In this document: one piece after another, positions 44,481 through 56,339 of the stretch
How the letters are laid out: each line of letters starts with the position of its first letter
Numbering within the stretch: position 1 is the stretch's first letter
Assembly: GCA_958295665.1 (NCBI GenBank)
Contig: OY282559.1
Span: 268,870,057-268,934,056, forward strand
Reading direction: 5' to 3'
Source of the DNA: Tipula vernalis
Taxonomy: Eukaryota > Arthropoda > Insecta > Diptera > Tipulidae
Length of the DNA stretch: 64,000 bases
The notes under the pieces: generated by a model
What the model was told of the DNA's origin: nothing
The model's database searches: none
The model's input: the letters and a program-made list of their open reading frames with translations, nothing else
Made by a program: the position numbers and the translations under genes

Positions 44481-44639
44481 CGTAATTTTTTGTCAGTAAG
44501 TATTTGAGAATCATGAATGCAAGATAAGTCTAAATGGAAAAATATTTCTCACTGTAAATTCCAGAAATGATGTCTATAAAGCACCATCAAATCAAGTTTT
44601 TAGTGTAAAAACAAGTGAAGGGAAATGTGTACATGAAAC

Positions 44640-45341
44640 GTCAAAGTAGAAAATTGTCAACATTCGGATGAATGTGAAACTTGTCTACAAAGCAAATCTA
44701 AGAGGGATTCATTTCCGAAAGAATCCACGTTAAAAACGTCAGAAAGATTAGATTTGGTTCACACCGATTTATGTGGGCCTATGCAATTAGTTACTCCCAG
44801 AGGAAACCGATATATTTTGACTTTGATTGATGATTTCACAAGATATTCGTTTATTTATTTAGTTAAAAATGTGACCAACTCGTGGAATTGATGAAGACGC
44901 AGTTTTAAAAGGTACCAAAACCATTTCGCTCAGAAAGAGGAGGATCAAGGACTACAAAGTTTTTTGAGAAAAAGTAGAATCAAGGTTCAACTGACAGTAC
45001 CGAAGACACTACAACAAGATGGTGTTGCTGAACGCAAAAATCGAACACTAGTCGGGATGACTAGATGTATGCTTCTAGGTTCTGGTTTACAGAAGCAGTT
45101 CTGGGGAGAAGCCGTAAATACAGCGAATGACATTTTAAACAGATTACCTAGAAGAAATGTGGTGAAGATACCATACGAATTATGGCATAACAGAAAACCA
45201 GATCTAATTTATTTCCGCGAGTTTAGAGCACCTGTTGTAGCGCATATTCCAAAAGATAAGCGCAGAAAATTAAACAATACAGGGGGAAAATTAGTATTTG
45301 TCGGATACGAATTTGGAACAAAAGGGTCCTCTTCTAGATGA
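44640..45341 (+). pseudogene. Copia integrase remnant
   Basis: Broken frames give ECETCLQSKSKRDSFP of the zinc head, then RLDLVHTDLCGPM and ILTLIDDFTRYSFIYLV of the core. The open frame 44,964-45,341 continues with QQDGVAERKNRTLVGMTR (the catalytic Glu region), then FWGEAVNTANDILNRLP and the C-terminal GYE segment. Part of the core around the second Asp is deleted near 44,880-44,960. Confidence 0.86.
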
Positions 45342-45414
45342 TAAACTAAATAAAATCAAAATTAAGTGCCACGAAACATTTGAAACTAAAATTAGGAGAC
45401 GGAAAAAGTAATAA

Positions 45415-45857
45415 TGATTTAAAGTGTTATGTTGATTCTTACTGGGCTGGAGATAACAATGACCGTAAGTCGACTTCCGGGTATTGTTTTATTTTTGAAG
45501 GAGCATTAATTGGTTGATCCAGTAAAAAGCAGACGTTAGTTTCATTATCCATAACAGAAGCTGAATTTATAGCATTTGCTGAAGCAGCACGAGAACTTAT
45601 TTGGATCGACGGAGTGTTACAGGATTTTGGTCAGTCGATTCAAAGACCTATACAAATATTTGAAGACAATCAAGGTTATATCAAAATGCTATAGAATGGT
45701 GGTTGACACCAGCGTACAAAACACATTGACATAAAAGATAAGTTAGCGTGTGCGACAGAAAACATGATTGCTGATTTATTGACTAAACCGTTGAATGGTC
45801 AGCGATTATCAAAGTTAGCAAATAAAGTTGGTTTGGTGAATCAATTCGTTAAACTTT
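45415..45857 (+). pseudogene. Copia RNase H remnant
   Basis: Translation with stops gives YVDSYWAGDNNDRKSTSGYC, then TLVSLSITEAEFIAFAEAAR, IFEDNQGYIKML and TKHIDIKDKL, ending with ADLLTKPLNGQRLSKL. These are the Copia RNase H signatures up to the end of pol. At least three in-frame stops are present. Confidence 0.86.
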
Positions 45858-45869
45858 GAGAAGGGGTGT

Positions 45870-46070
45870 TGATATATGCAACATTTAACGAAACAGTTGA
45901 ATGGAGTTAAAATGAAAAATCGTTTATGATTGTAAACGCAGTTATCCATGTTTTATTTGACATTTTGTTTTTACTAATAAAATATATGTCATAGAGTGCA
46001 CTGCACATGCTGTGTGTTGTATTATTTTATTTCCAATTTAAATTTGATAAAAGAAAATAATCTGAAAGCA
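45870..46070 (+). repeat. Probable Copia 3-prime LTR
   Basis: Starts TGATATATGCAAC immediately after the purine tract. AATAAAATAT at about 45,978 may be the polyadenylation signal. A CA at 46,069-46,070 is one possible end (~200 bp), but with no second LTR the right edge is a guess. Confidence 0.55.
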
Positions 46071-46439
46071 TCTGGTCATCTAACAGTTATTAGACAATAG
46101 TAGGCTTTGAAATCAAGATTTCTTCTATCAAGTAATAACTTCAAGTAGGCTCTGAAAAAATTCAAAACAATTCGATTTTGTGTCTCCTTGGTTCATTAAT
46201 AGCTTCACATCACCTTAATGGATGGAGGACTGAAACAAGAGCAACTCCAAACAATTTAAAAGAAATATGAGTTACTGTTACAATCAAAAACAAGAAATCG
46301 AAACAATGGGCGCTTTCAGGTCCGCCAACAGTTGGCAACATGTTGAGTAAAATAACCATATTTGAGACTGCTACAAATGTGGCATGAAGCACAACTATTT
46401 GCTACATCAGAATTTCCAATTGCATAAAGACCGGCCGAT
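46071..46439. other. Unassigned spacer
   Basis: Between the Copia LTR and a BEL fragment. It may hold decayed BEL gag, but no knuckle is legible. Confidence 0.35.
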
Positions 46440-47090
46440 ACAAATTCGCTTCATATTTCAACTTCTCATTCTGTGATGCTTTTGGAAAACTGATACCATG
46501 TCGGGCACTGGTTGACTCAGGATTTCAAACAAGTTTTATCACGGAAACTTGCGTGCAACGGCCGCAAACCAAAAAAACCAAATTCTCGTGTCTCTGTAAG
46601 CGGATTAGGTCACTCTGAGCCATTAATATCTAAAGGTTTAGTTACAGTGACTGTCAAACCAGAAGTAAGCCCAGAATTTCGAGTTGTCGCACTAGTATTG
46701 TCACAGATCACTAGTAAATTATCTCAGAAAAACATAGATATCAGATAGCTCAACATAAGAATTACGTTAGCGGATCCAAACTTTGGTAATAAAAGTGAAA
46801 TAGACATTCACATAAGAGCAGATCATTTTTTTTATATGATGCAAGATGGTCAAATTCGAACTAAACCAAATGAACCAATCTTTCAAAATACTATTTTCGG
46901 TTGGCTCTGACAAACCAGAAGGAACAAGTTGATGACATCGATAAAAGTTTATGAAGATTTTGCGAACTTGACTCAATTAACGATCAAAAAACCATTTTAT
47001 CCCCCTAGGAATTTTTTGGTGAAATCCATTTCAACAACAACTTGCAGAGAAATTTGGAAAGTCGTTTCGTTGTGCGGCTCCCTTTTTACT
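46440..47090 (+). mobile_element. BEL fragment A: protease to RT lead-in
   Basis: In several frames: PCRALVDSGFQTSFITET (active-site Asp present, about 46,497-46,550), then an open frame 46,512-46,748 with VSVSGLGHSEPLISKGL, then LADPNFGNKSEIDILIRADH (about 46,770-46,830), and further SRFVVRLPFYS near 47,060. This is the protease region and the start of RT of a BEL element. RT itself is absent. Confidence 0.78.
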
Positions 47091-47179
47091 CACGGTTGAC
47101 GATGAAAAGAAGAAAGCAGGCGTAAATATTGCATATGTACGTGCCACGTGCCACGAACAGTGATACAAAGGTAGCTTGG

Positions 47180-48000
47180 AGGGCATAGTGATGACAGACC
47201 AGTAACGTTGTACACCTGTACATTTCATCGTCGACGACGGGTCATCTGTGAATTGCAAGTTAATGGTCCGATTAGTGGTCGATTTGGAAATCGCAAGTCG
47301 AGATAGTGTACAAGGTATAGATTGAATGATGTGTGAACGGAGAAAAATCTAAACCTATCAGAGCAATCAATTTTTTTACGATGAACTGAAAAGGACTAAC
47401 CTACAATGGCAATAATGGGTTACCAAGGTCAAGCACCGACAATTTTAATCGGTCTAAATCGTTGGCGCTTGACAACAACACTCGCCGTCAGAGAAGGTGA
47501 GGTGGATGAAAAATTGGCGACTTAAACTCGACTTGGCTGGGTTGTATGCGAACCCTTTCTCGCTGTGAAAAAAGTCGGGGAGGTGAATCAAGTACATACA
47601 TATGTGTCAATGCAGCTCTCGATCGAGCTAACAACGACACAATTTGCTCTTGTAGAAGGAAACATGAGTCATGATCCGATTTCCAAGGTGGAAGCGTATA
47701 TTATGCAAATTATGGAAAAACTAGGTCGAAAAAAGGATCAACGTTACATGATTGGCCTCTTGTGGAGGCTTAATGAAGTCAGACTTCCCGAAAATTATTC
47801 AATGCCGTTGTTCCGATTCCGATGTCTGGAGAAGAAGATGATCAGCTCATTAAGCAGCAGATGCAACACTATAAAGGGAGGCGCTATGTATCAAAGGTCG
47901 CTGCTGAATGGCTACATTGGTTTACTAATCATTCATTTCAAAATGATTATACAGGAGGTTTGCATGTTGACACTGGATGAGATGAGCAAATAAGAGCAGA
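47180..48000 (+). mobile_element. BEL fragment B: second, different protease to RT lead-in
   Basis: Starts with FIVDDGSSVN near 47,225, a second retropepsin motif, then PTILIGLN (about 47,435) and TRLGWVVCEPF (about 47,530-47,560). The open frame 47,565-47,993 has the BEL pre-RT pattern with SKVEAYIMQIMEKLGRKKDQ and GLLWR...LPENYSMPL, followed by a shifted stretch with YKGRRYVSKVAAEW. Because it repeats the protease step already seen in fragment A, it is a separate element or subfamily. Confidence 0.75.
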
Positions 48001-48217
48001 AGAGTTCAACAAATGGGTAAAATGTATTGGCTGTGATCTTACGTGTAGCACATTGAAATCCTTTCAAAAGTTATCAAACATTTGGTGAGTTCAAACCAAC
48101 TTTTCTCGACGTTTTGAAAGTCCCTGAGTCTAAGAAAAACAAAACGTCTGTCTGGACGTCTGGATGTCTCGATTCCTGGATGTCTAAATGTCTGCAAAAA
48201 ATTCTAAATCGGATAAA

Positions 48218-48297
48218 CCGTTCTCGAGATACCATGGGTATAGGACATCCAGGCATCCAGGATGTCTATAGCCATGGTACGAGTATCTCGAGAACGG
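48218..48297. repeat. Strong imperfect palindrome
   Basis: Perfect 15-bp outer arms (CCGTTCTCGAGATAC at 48,218-48,232 with 48,283-48,297) continue inward with CCATGG and GACATCC pairing across a 5-nt asymmetry, so nearly the whole 80 bp can fold. No poly-T or gene context suggests a function. Confidence 0.8.
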
Positions 48298-48419
48298 CTT
48301 GTTCGGTTTCTATGGTCAAAGCGGAGATTTGAAAAGCATTTGTAACCTGTAGGTCAAGAGAGTCGGGTACCTGCCATACGAATTTACCCAAATTATAGAA
48401 ATATTTACCAATTTGTTAT

Positions 48420-48690
48420 GTAATGAGTTTGAGTATTGCGTTGGGAATTGAGTTTGGTGTTGAGTTGAAGGTTAAGTTAGGGGTCAATTTGCGGGTTGAG
48501 TTGAAGTTGAGTTGTAGTTGAGTTGGGGCTGGATTAAAATATAGCGAGCAGTTGGCCAATATTTTATATATGATGGTTTGAGGATTGGATTGAAAGAGAG
48601 TTTGCGTTTTGATAGAGGATTAAGTTGGGTCCCGTTTATGAGTTGAATTGGGGTTGAGTTGGGGTTGGATTAGCGTTTAGTGAGGAGTTG
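48420..48690. repeat. GTTGAGTTG-rich simple repeat
   Basis: Imperfect tandem of GTTGAGTTG, GGGTTGAGTTG and TTGGGGTTGAGTTG variants, interrupted by unique DNA around 48,540-48,640. Confidence 0.7.
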
Positions 48691-48879
48691 AGCTATCTAT
48701 ATAAGTGATTGTTTGTATGTGTGAATAGCATTTATGTATCATATTTAAGCAAATCCGCACGCCTTGATCGATTTAAAACCAACTGTACACAAATATTGTT
48801 TAAAACTTAAGGAAGGTCACTGTTAATATTTCCAACTACCTTATTTAATCCTTACTTCCAAATTATAAGAATGGAAAGT

Positions 48880-51320
48880 TAGGATGTAACTTATCTGAGA
48901 TTCTAAACTGATTTTTAGATAAAGTTCTGGAATATGGCCAAGTATGATGGTATTTGCCTATTTCTCAACCGATTATGATGATATTTGACTTCTGCGTTGG
49001 AAAAGGGATTTTAAAATGAATTTTTGTGCAATTACGGTAATATGGCCAAGTAAGATAGAACTTGCCTATTTCTCACCCGATTATGGATGAAGTTCTGGAA
49101 TATGGCGAAGTAAGATGGAACTTGCCTAATTCTTAACCGATTATGATGAAATTTGTCTTGTGCGTCGGAAATGGGATTCTAAAATGATTTTTGGATGAAG
49201 TTCTGTAATACGGCCAAGTAAGATGGAACTTGCCTATTTCTCAACCGGTTATGATCAAATTTGACATGTGCGTTGGAAACTTGATTCTAAAATGATTTTT
49301 GGATGAAGTTCTGGAATATGGCCAAGTATTATGGATCTTGCCTATTTCTCACCCGATGATGGATAAAGTTCTGAAATATGGCCAACTATGATGGAACTTG
49401 CCTAATTATCAACCGATTATGATCAAATTTGACATATGCTTTGGAAGTAGGGTTCTAAAATGATTTTTGGGAGAAGTTATGAAATATGGCCAAGTATGAT
49501 GGAACTTGCCTATTTCTCAACCGATTATGATCAAATTTGACATATGCTTTGGAAATGGGATTTTAAAATGAATTTTTGTGCAAGTACGGTAATATGGCCA
49601 AGTATGATGGAACTTGCCTGTTTCTCAACAAATTTTGATGAAATTCGACTTATGTATAGAAAATTTGATTCTAAAATGATTTTTGGATAAAGTTCTATAA
49701 TATGGCCAAGTAAGATGAAACTAGCCTGTTTCTCACCCGATTATGATGAAGTTCTGAAATATGGCCAAGTGTGATAGAACTTGCCTCAACAAATTATGAT
49801 GAAATTCGATTTGTATATAGGAAATTTGATTCTAAAATGATTTTTGGATGAAGTTCTGGAATATGGCCTAGTATGATGGAACTTGCCTAATTCTCAACAA
49901 ACTATTAAGAAATTTGGCTTTTGCGTTGGAAATGGGATTCTAAAATGAATTTTTGTTAAAGTACGGTAATATGGCCAAGTATGATGGATTGCCTATTTCT
50001 CAACCGATTATGATCAAATTTGACTTGTGCGTCGGAAATGGGATTTTAAAATTGAATTTAGATGAAGTTCTGAAATATGGCCAAGTATGATGAAACTTGC
50101 CTAATTCTCAACCAATTTTGATCAAATTCGACATGTGCATTGGAAATTTGGATTCTAAAATGATTTTCACATGAAATTCTGTAATATGGCCAAGTATCAT
50201 GGAACTTGCCTATTTCTCAACCGATTATGAAGAAATTTGACATGTGCGTTGGAATTGGGCTTCTAAAATGATTTTTAGATGAAGTTCTGGAATATGGCCA
50301 AGTATGATTGAACTTGCCTATTTCTCAACCAATTATGATCAAATTTGACATGTGCGTTGGAAATGGGATTCTAAAATGATTTTTGGATGAAGTTCTGGAA
50401 TATGGCCAAGTATGACGGAACTTGCCTATTGCTCAACCGATTATGATCAAATTTGACATGTGCGTTGGAATTGGGCTTCTAAAATGATTTTTGGATGAAG
50501 TTCTGGAATATGGCCAAGTATGAATGAACTTGCCTATTTCTCAACCAATTATGATCAAATTTGACATGTGCATTGGAAATGAGATTTTAAAATGAATTTT
50601 TGTGCAAGTATGGTAATATGGCCCAATATGATGGAACTTGCCTATTTCTCAACCGATTATGATGAAATTCGACTTGTATATAGGAAATTTGATTATTAAA
50701 TGATTTTTGGATGAAGTTCTGTAATACGGCCAAGTAAGATGCAGCTTGCCTATTTCTCAACCGATTATGATCAAATTCGACATATGCGTTGGAAATATGA
50801 TTCTAAAATGAATTTCGGATTAAGTTCTGAAATATGGCCAAGTATGATGGAACTTGCCTATTTCTCAACCAATTATGAAGAAATTTGACTTGTGCGTCGG
50901 AAATGGGATTTTAAAATCATTTTTGGATGAAGTTCTGGAATATGGCCAAGTAAGACGGAACTTGCCTAATTCTCAACCGATTATGCTGAAATTTGGCACG
51001 TGTGTTGGAAATGGGATTCTAAAATGATTTTCGGATAAAGTTTTGTAATATGGCCAAGTATGATGGAACTTGGCTATTTCTCAACCGATTATGGTCAAAT
51101 TTGACATGTGCGTTGGAAATGGGATTTTAAAATGATGTTTGGATGAAGTTCTGATTAAATTTGACATATGCGTTGGAAATGGGATTTTAAAATGAATTTT
51201 TGTGCAAGTACGGTAATTATGGCCAAGTATGTTGGAATTTGCCTAGAACTTGTGCATTTCTTATCCGATTATGATCAAATTTGATGTGTGCTTGAAGGAT
51301 GAAGTTCTGACGATATTCAA
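48880..51320. repeat. Satellite family 1, long array (~23 units of ~107 bp)
   Basis: The monomer has the landmarks ACTTGCCTATTTCTCAACCG, ATTATGATCAAATTTGACAT, GTGCGTTGGAAATGGGATT, AAAATGATTTTTGGATGAAG and TTCTGGAATATGGCCAAGTA. The last landmark recurs about 23 times between 48,933 and 51,222 at mostly 105-110-bp steps, with a few shortened units (near 49,100, 49,380, 49,760). The array lies between two plus-strand BEL segments. Confidence 0.92.
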
Positions 51321-51329
51321 GTTTGGAGA

Positions 51330-51840
51330 AGCAAATCTAGAGGAGCTATTGGTGCATAATGATATAGTGGTGGCTAAGTATATCGAGAACAACATGAAGA
51401 AGTAATACGTTTGGAAAAATACTCCACATTCAAAAAGGCTGCCAGAGTAGCTAAACATTGGCTTGAAAAGGTTCGGAATGTTAAGATCAAAAGTTGGATG
51501 TCGTTGAGTTGCGAGAAAATCGCTGCACCAAAGCAAAAACCATTCGAATGGCTCAATGGAGAACCTATAAAACAGAAATTATCACCTTGCAGCAGGGTAG
51601 TTGTGTTAGACAAAAAATCAAAATTTACAACTTGTCACCATATTGGGATATTCAAAACCTTCCGTTGAGAGTAAATGATAGAATTAGCCAGCTCCCGGTG
51701 GTCGATCGGTTTAGGGGTAAAGGTGGGTCGATGAGTAGAGGTGCACCAGTGAAATTGTTGTGTGACTAAAAATATGTTGTACCGGTCAATCCTTGACATT
51801 GCGAGAGAGAAGCTGCGGGAACAATTCGTGAACATTCGAT
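51330..51840 (+). mobile_element. BEL fragment C: region before integrase
   Basis: The frame 51,494-51,769 translates to RMAQWRTYKTEIITLQQGSC, then IKIYNLSPYWD and LRVNDRISQLP, matching the BEL segment between RNase H and integrase where relatives read LSPFLD...LLRVGGRI. A last motif, REKLREQFVNIR, near 51,810 fits the integrase head lead-in. Same orientation as fragments A and B, so it may be the far side of one of them. Confidence 0.62.
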
Positions 51841-51865
51841 AATGATTTAACCCATCTGGGAACCA

Positions 51866-53760
51866 GTGCTGTCGCTCTGAAAACGTTGAACGGAGTACGT
51901 TTCCAATTTTCAGGGAGTATTTCTAGTCAGAAGGGAGTACATACGAAATAAAATAGTTACGTCTTAGACATAAATAATTGTTGGTGTTTTGTGATAAACA
52001 AAAACCATGATCCAGCAAATTATACTAAAATTGTTTTAGCTTATGAGCCAAGTTTGAATATTAAAACTGTTTTAAGATCGCCACAACTCCCCACGAAATC
52101 ACAGATATTTTTAGATTATCGTTTTGAGATTTTTAAGTTTCTCTCGTAGAGAAAAGTACCGATCAGCGAAACCGTAAGCGAAATTTTTAATTTTTAGCTA
52201 TTTTTACCTAAATTTTACGCGGTAAATAACAATTTTATCTTAAAACAACTTTATGTTCGACCCCTTTTCAAAAGCATAATTTTGGCAGATATGCGAATTC
52301 AGACATGTCAAATATGCGAACGTTTATGTTCGTCATTTTCACAAAGCTGATTTTTGAGAATTGGAAGATATTTTGGTGCAATTTAAAGAAATGCATTGCC
52401 AGACGATACCACAGTAGGTAAAATTGATAAAATTGTAGATAAAATTGGTTTGGTGGGGACTCAATACACGGACGTGGTGAAATCTCTTGTAGAAAAGTTT
52501 TAAAGCTGCCAACTGAATTCATATTGGTTAAGTCAGATAATACATTTCAATGGAATTCGTGCATAATCACAGCAGTTCCATTTGGTGCAGGGATGGAGTT
52601 TCTTAAATAAAACATGATCAGAATTCAATAAATATTGCAAGAGACTATAATAACATTTTGGTTATTAGAAAAAAATTTGGCGAAATTAGATTTGCTAAAG
52701 AAAAATTTGTTATTTTACTTTCATAACCACTCCGGGCCTTTACTACATTATCAGGTTCCAGCACCAAATAGAGCACGCTTGTCAATGGATTTTATTGAAA
52801 TGTTATATTTGAATTATTAAGCCGATTCTATCAGTAGTTTCTAATATAAAGCCGAATTATTGACGCTCTGAAAATTTCTTGGGCCACAAGATACTCGTAT
52901 TAATATAAATAAAATAAGAACCTAATCCAAGAAATATTGCGGAACATAACTAGTGTTATTTTGTTGAAGCCATTTTTTTAGACAACCATTCCATGTAGTG
53001 TACTACATCTCCAGCTTCAAATGGAACTAGATGGTACGTTTGTGGATCAATTTTAATAGAATTTATGCCTGAGATTTAATAGGTTAAGTTGATTCTTTAA
53101 GTAGTTCCTAATATAAAATTTATTAGTTATTAATTTATTTAATAATCTAGGGTCGGATTTCTTAATTAAACCATGGTTCAATTTTAGGATATTTTTGGGT
53201 TGAAACTTTAAACCTCAAATGATATTCGCCAAATTAATTTGTATATACTTAGCTAATTCAGACTATCTTCTCAGTCCCCAGCATCAAACGGATGGAACAA
53301 GAATATTTGTTGAATGAAATTTATCATCTGCAATATTTTGTAAATTCTATGAATAGTTCTCATTATAAAACCTATTATTTCAGGGCCTGAAAAAATGTCT
53401 GTCGTAAGGCAGGGTTGGGATCAGAATTTTTAAAATAAAACATGGCCCAACGACAAGAAATATTTTGGAACATTATTCGTGCTAATGGCATTTTGAATTT
53501 TGATCGATAACATAAATTAAAAATTGTACTTACCAGTTTTGCTTTTCCTTACACAGCCAACCCAGACAATTTTCTCCGCCTCCAGCACCGAATAGAATAC
53601 ACACTTTTGTCGATATCTTTTAGTGATATTTTATTTCAGAGATAATAAGCCGATTCGATATAATGAGTTCCTAACCTTAAACATATTAAATCACGTCCAG
53701 AAGAATTTTTTGAGCCAGTCATTTGGGCTGGAGTTCGAATTAAATTTTATTGAAATTATG
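51866..53760 (+). repeat. Inverted duplication, copy 2 (tandem ~300-bp units)
   Basis: 51,866-53,242 is the reverse complement of 35,262-37,012 minus its MITE. From about 52,520 to 53,760 it contains four or five diverged units of ~290-310 bp, each with AGTAGTTTCTAATATAAA-like, TTTCTTAAATAAAACATG-like and CTCCAGCACCAAATAGA-like landmarks. No coding capacity recognised. Confidence 0.82.
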
Positions 53761-56339
53761 TTTTTTTCTGATCCCTCCTGAATTTTGCATTGTCGCTAAT
53801 AAGTTTAACACATAAGCTTGAAAACCCAAAACAGGTCTGAAGTCAGAATGACAGAAACCATTATAAATTAGCTTTGAAAAATGCTTTATGAAAAAACCAG
53901 CTATTTCCCAGAATATTATAATTATTGCAAGCAAAAGCCGATAAGTTAAATATTTTGTAAAAGTATTATATATTAGTATAATAGTTATTATAACAGGGGA
54001 GTATAAAATGAAAGTGCGAAGTATAGGGGTAAGCACTAGGCAAAAGTAGTACATGTACTCCAATCGTGCTCACTTCGACAGCACTGCTGGGAACGATTGA
54101 TCCGCGCTGTAAAGGTCAATATGATGAAAGTGTTGCCTTCGCGCACGTCTATTTACGAGCTTTTGATGCCTCATTGAAGTGGAAAACATGGTGAATTCCA
54201 AATTAAGTAAGATTTAATTAATTATTTATATCAGTAAACTAATAAATGTTATTTCTATCCAAATCCTTTTTATATTGTGTGCAACATGGCGTTCGGTGAG
54301 CCTTAGCCATTTCCGGGAGATCTTGGTTATAGCTTAGTCGAACACTTTAATAAATCAAACAATCAGTTAAAATCCATATTAAACGGACAAACTATATTTT
54401 AACCGTAAAGAATGTGTTTACAGTCAATCCAAATTCCAGCTTAAGTGAATATGTGTACAAAAAACCAAAAGGTATCATCATCAATAAAACAAACAAAAAA
54501 CTAAAAATAAAAACTTGAATGATAATTAAAAAAAAAAACTTTAAACTAATTAAATTAATTTAAAATAAATTTTAGAATAAACAAAACACTTATTTGTGTG
54601 TTGTTTGTATTTATTGGTATGTGTTTAGTTTGCTTATTTTCAATTTATAATTTATTTATTTATTTTTATATATATTTTGTGTTGTATATATCTGTGCTGT
54701 ATATAAAATACGCTTTCGCGGTTCGAAAAATGCCGGTACGAATTTTCAAGGTTAATATGTATAAATATTAAATATGTGGTATAAAAATACAAACTAGCAA
54801 CAACAACAACAATAATAATAACAATAATAAACACAAAAATACTGTGTGTGTGTATCGAGAGAGAACTCACTAACCAATCTAAAAACAAGATTTGTTGTAA
54901 CAAAAGTCGTAAAGATGTAATTTTATTTGGTTTAACGGGCATAACATGTACATATTAGTATATCGATGTATGATTATTGCATGCCGCGCTGCGCAAAGCA
55001 TCTCGCGCCTTTGAGTATACATATAAGAAAATAATGAACAACAAATTAGTTAGGTATTGTGGTTCAAGACGGTTACAATAAATTAGCAAATGCATATAAA
55101 TTGATTCTTTATCGCTTATTTGCGTGTAATGTAAGTGATGTTGATGTTACTTTGCGATATGTGCTTATGGAAAAATACCAAACTACTGAAAAAAAAAATG
55201 ATTGAATTTTTTTTTTTTTTTTTTTTTTGGAGACTTGAACCTTAAATATTTTATACGATGTTATTATCTCAATAGGTAAATAGATAAAATAAAATATGTT
55301 AGTTGTTTATTTGAAACTCATGTCACTAAAATACTCTGATCAAATATTTTATTTATTTTTTTTTTATTTCAAATTTCTAATCTAATAGCATTTTAACAGC
55401 GGTCAATCGTAATAATTTTTTTGTAATAATTTATTAGACTTACACATATGTTATCAGTATTTACTTAATGTTTGTTAACTTTTATTAATTATTTAAATTT
55501 GATGTTGACTAGTAGGTAAGACTGTCTATGTAGGTATTACCTGATTTCGTAATTTTATTGTTTATTTTTAATGAATTGTAATTTATTTATTTATTTAAAA
55601 AAAAAATCGATATAGTTTACAACATTTAAAATTCCAAAACAACAACAACCACAAACAATTGTTAACATTCATTACAAGGCAATAAAATTCTGTAAAATTA
55701 AAAATTTTAAATTCAACGCTCTTGTTGAAAGAAAGGGTGAAATGAACATTTGAGCAAGACTTCTTCGGATGGAAACGAGACTAGAAAGGGGTCCGCACAT
55801 TTACTACATCAGGCAATAATTAATGTGCGGGTAGTATTTGATACATCAATAAAGATAACAAATGTTCTTAATTTTAACGAAATTCAACCAGTGCCAGATT
55901 TAACTATAGGCCCTAACGGCCCGGGCCTGGGAACGCAAATTTCACGTAAAAATTAGTGGAGGCCAAACTAGATATCTTTCGATTAATACAAAGCATACGG
56001 AAAATTAACAGATAGATTTTTAAATCGCTGAGATATTTTTGTTTAGGAAAATCGTTTTCATTTTCTGGTAATAATTGATTTATTTAAACCAAAATTTATA
56101 AATTTTTATAACTCCGTAACGTAACGGCATCGTATACTTTTTTTATTAGTTTTTAGAGTGGTTGTTGTTTAATAAAAATAAAAGCAAATGAAATAAATAA
56201 ATTTTTAAAAACTAAATATAATATTTAAATATTATATAAATAATATTTAAATATTATATAAATAAATAATAAATTTTATAAATTTTTTTAAAAACTCTGC
56301 TGAAGGAGAATTTTAATTTTAAAATGGGATTTCATAGTA
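53761..56339. other. Unassigned AT-rich stretch with simple repeats
   Basis: Contains a CAA/AAT trinucleotide tract at 54,797-54,835, a GT run at 54,843-54,853 and a T run at about 55,207-55,228. Long hydrophobic minus-strand frames (53,740-54,063; 54,652-54,942) follow the base composition and have no family motifs. A 68-codon frame at 55,750-55,956 is also unassigned. Confidence 0.5.

Larger units (their letters stand above)
43830..45869 (+). mobile_element. Copia-type LTR retrotransposon, RT deleted
   Basis: Plus-strand order: gag (43,833-44,219), protease (44,083-44,370 and on), pre-integrase and integrase (about 44,520-45,341), then directly RNase H (45,415-45,840), a purine tract GAGAAGGGGTGT (45,858-45,869) and a probable 3-prime LTR. 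The whole RT is missing between about 45,341 and 45,415. Gag-PR-IN-RH order identifies Copia. The 5-prime LTR and gag start are absent. Confidence 0.87.

Noticed and set aside
48120..48300. CRISPR-like or tandem GGATGTCT pattern
   Set aside because: The motif repeats a few times without spacer regularity and is explained by the palindrome; this is a eukaryotic window.
51261..51668. Several overlapping 79-91-codon frames on both strands
   Set aside because: Only the frame with the BEL pre-integrase pattern (51,494-51,769) shows family motifs; the others are shadows or extend from satellite units.
53740..54063. 107-codon hydrophobic minus-strand frame
   Set aside because: Composition follows the AT-rich DNA (I, L, F, Y rich); no motif and no neighbouring coding evidence.
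54652..54942. 96-codon minus-strand frame
   Set aside because: Runs through trinucleotide and GT simple repeats, so the open frame has no evidential weight.
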